A DNA stretch of 15,380 bases from JBLHUT01 sp047629975 (GTDB taxonomy: Bacteria; Pseudomonadota; Alphaproteobacteria; Rhodobacterales; Rhodobacteraceae). The stretch spans positions 1 to 15,380 of the forward strand of contig JBLHUT010000047.1 in assembly GCA_047629975.1 (NCBI GenBank), given 5' to 3'. The notes beneath the pieces were generated by a model. That model was not told the DNA's origin. It did no database searches and worked only from the letters and a program-made list of their open reading frames with translations. This document shows, piece after piece, positions 13,938-15,380 of this stretch. Made by a program: the position numbers and the translations under genes. How positions within the stretch are numbered: the first letter of the stretch is position 1; the number at the start of each line of letters is the position of its first letter.

Positions 13938-14585
13938 ATGGCACGCGGCGGAAGCAAAAAGGATCACGATGAGGCGTCGGAACGGCGCTGCATCGCCACA
14001 GGAGAGGTTCAACCCAAGGCAGGGTTGATTCGCTTTGTGGTGGGTCCGGGGGATGTTATCGTCCCGGATCTTGCTGAAAAACTTCCCGGTCGTGGTATCT
14101 GGGTGGCCTCGACCAAGGCCGCCCTCAACAAGGCCGTCGACAAACGACTTTTCGCGCGAGGTGCAAAACAGGCCGTATCCCTCCCTGAGGGGCTTGTCGA
14201 AACTGTAGAAGAGATTATGCTTCGCCGCGTGATCGATACGATTTCCCTCGCGCGCAAAGCCGGACGTGCTGTTACAGGTTATGAAAAAGTCAAAGGATGG
14301 CTTTTGACCGAAGAGGCCCGGGTGCTCGTGCAGGCGAGTGATGGATCGACACGCGGCAAAACAAAGCTTCGGGCTCCCGAAGGGAACAACACTTTTATTG
14401 GATGTCTTACTGCTACGGAATTGGGTTTGTCCTTTGGACGCGACCATGCCATACACGCCGCTCTTGCGGCTGGTGGACTCACGAAACGTGTTATAGTAGA
14501 CGCCGCAAGATTATCAGGCCTGCGTGAATTGAATGTCGACGCACCGGCCTCGGAAAGGACAATAGATTCGCATGAGCGACAGTGA
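13938..14585 (+). CDS. ylxR: YlxR-family RNA-binding protein with L7Ae-like C-terminal half
   Basis: The 215-residue product combines two domains. The YlxR (DUF448) domain occupies about 10-95, with RRCIATGEVQPKAGLIRFV (16-34) and LPGRGIWV (49-56). A ribosomal L7Ae-like RNA-binding region lies at about 95-192, with ISLARKAGRAVTGYEKVK (102-119) and FIGCLTATELGLSFGRDHAIHAAL. In Gram-positive bacteria the two functions are separate genes between nusA and infB (ylxR and ylxQ); the alphaproteobacterial protein corresponds to their fusion. GGAGA precedes the ATG at 13938 by about seven bases. The 3' end overlaps infB by 14 bases, suggesting coupled translation. The precise RNA target is unknown. 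Confidence 0.93.
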   Translation: MARGGSKKDHDEASERRCIATGEVQPKAGLIRFVVGPGDVIVPDLAEKLPGRGIWVASTKAALNKAVDKRLFARGAKQAVSLPEGLVETVEEIMLRRVIDTISLARKAGRAVTGYEKVKGWLLTEEARVLVQASDGSTRGKTKLRAPEGNNTFIGCLTATELGLSFGRDHAIHAALAAGGLTKRVIVDAARLSGLRELNVDAPASERTIDSHERQ

Positions 14586-15380
14586 CGGCAAAAAAACACT
14601 GGGATTGCGCCCGGGTGGGTCCCGGCCCGGTCAGGTGAAGCAGAGCTTCAGCCATGGACGCACGAAAAACGTAGTTGTGGAGACAAAGCGCAAGCGCGTT
14701 GTGGTGCCAAAGCCCGGCGCAGGTAAAAGCAACGTCAGCGCCGCAGCTGTCGGTGATCCGTCACGGCGGCCTGCTGGCATTTCCGATACGGAAATGGACC
14801 GGCGCCTCAAGGCGTTGCAGGTAGCTAAGGCGCGCGAAGCAGATGATGCTGCTGAACGTCTGGCTGTTGAAAAGGCGCGCGAAGAAGATCGCAAGCGCCG
14901 CCGCGAGGATCTTGAAACCAAAGAACGCGAAGAGCGTGAGCGGGTTGAGGCACTCAAGGCCAAGTCCGAAGAGGAAACTCGCAAAAAACTCGAAGCCGAG
15001 GAAACTGCAAAAGCAGAACGCGCAGCGCGCAACAAGCCTGCAGCGACTGAACAGGCCGCATCCGAATCGCCTTCGAGTGCGCCGGGCGAACAACGCGCCG
15101 CACCCACGAAGACCGGAGCACCGACGCCTCGCAAAGGCGAGCGTGACCGTGTCGCTGATGATCAACGCGCAAAACCCGCTAAAGCCCGCGAAGACAATCG
15201 TCGTTCGGGCAAGTTGACCGTGAATCAGGCCCTCACCGGTGGTGAAGGTGGTCGTCATCGTTCGATGGCTGCGATGAAGCGCAAGCAGGATCGTGCCCGT
15301 CAAAAAGCGATGGGCGGCATGGAAACCCGTGAAAAAATCGTCCGTGACGTGCAGGTCCCTGAAACGATCGTGGTTCAGGA
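14572..15380 (+). CDS. infB: Translation initiation factor IF-2, N-terminal part (truncated by window end)
   Basis: Only the first 269 residues are present; the GTPase domain lies beyond the window. KKTLGLRPGGSRPGQVKQSFSHGRTKNVVVETKRKR (7-42) is the alphaproteobacterial IF-2 N-terminus. A highly charged Glu/Arg/Lys-rich segment (about 73-155) is probably a long helix or coiled coil. A Pro/Ala-rich linker follows (155-205), then SGKLTVNQAL (212-221) and RHRSMAAMKRKQDRARQKAM (228-247). IF-2 brings initiator tRNA to the 30S subunit. GGAAAGGA ends 12 bases before the ATG. The frame is open to position 15380 with no internal stop. Confidence 0.96.
   Translation, partial: MSDSDGKKTLGLRPGGSRPGQVKQSFSHGRTKNVVVETKRKRVVVPKPGAGKSNVSAAAVGDPSRRPAGISDTEMDRRLKALQVAKAREADDAAERLAVEKAREEDRKRRREDLETKEREERERVEALKAKSEEETRKKLEAEETAKAERAARNKPAATEQAASESPSSAPGEQRAAPTKTGAPTPRKGERDRVADDQRAKPAKAREDNRRSGKLTVNQALTGGEGGRHRSMAAMKRKQDRARQKAMGGMETREKIVRDVQVPETIVVQ

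Noticed and set aside
13647..14456. 269-codon minus-strand frame spanning the nusA end and ylxR
   Set aside because: It crosses two secure genes on the plus strand and has no recognisable content.
14761..15303. 180-codon minus-strand frame opposite infB
   Set aside because: It mirrors the low-complexity Glu/Arg-rich IF-2 region; the Phe/Leu/Ala/Arg-rich product is an artefact of that composition.

Overview
The window reads as a chromosomal segment of an alphaproteobacterium, most likely a member of the Rhodobacterales (Roseobacter group). The reasons are a moderately GC-rich sequence, the alphaproteobacterial rimP-nusA-ylxR-infB operon with a YlxR protein carrying an L7Ae-like half, a ubiquinone O-methylase (ubiG), a CGFC-type glutaredoxin, and a bacterial relative of the mitochondrial complex I assembly factor NDUFAF5. 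The genus call is inference; no rRNA or tRNA gene is present to test it.

Layout. Positions 1-422 hold no gene I can name, but contain a good hairpin and, at the left edge on the minus strand, a weak PAAR-like fragment. Then come the divergent pair pip (proline iminopeptidase, minus) and ubiG (plus). After a gene-free gap at 2242-2490 there is a compact minus-strand operon comF - grxC - nit (phosphoribosyltransferase-like ComF, glutaredoxin, carbon-nitrogen hydrolase). It is divergent, by only 22 bp, from a plus-strand NDUFAF5-like methyltransferase-fold gene, followed by hemH (ferrochelatase). hemH converges on a 59-residue exported membrane peptide, with a shared bidirectional terminator between them. 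An envelope pair follows: a Tat-exported L,D-transpeptidase-domain protein (minus) and a CAP/SCP-domain lipoprotein (plus), transcribed divergently.

The minus-strand block at 8157-11484 is a complete dTDP-L-rhamnose pathway in transcription order rmlC-rmlB-rmlD-rmlA. Its genes are separated by 10 bp, a 4-bp ATGA overlap and 1 bp. On the other side of a 230-bp divergent region begins the transcription/translation operon rimP-nusA-ylxR-infB; infB runs off the right end. In front of rimP I see a promoter-like sequence, a 7-bp hairpin and a strong intrinsic terminator. Repeated complementary blocks allow the two hairpins to be swapped for an alternative fold, so this looks like an attenuator or a short terminated RNA. 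rimP itself starts with TTG.

Most of the window is conserved core metabolism and information processing. I found no defence system, insertion sequence, CRISPR array or other clear novel multi-gene system. The points most worth a second look are the rimP leader, the methyltransferase-fold protein without the classical SAM glycine motif, the small membrane peptide, and the L,D-transpeptidase with a changed active-site motif.
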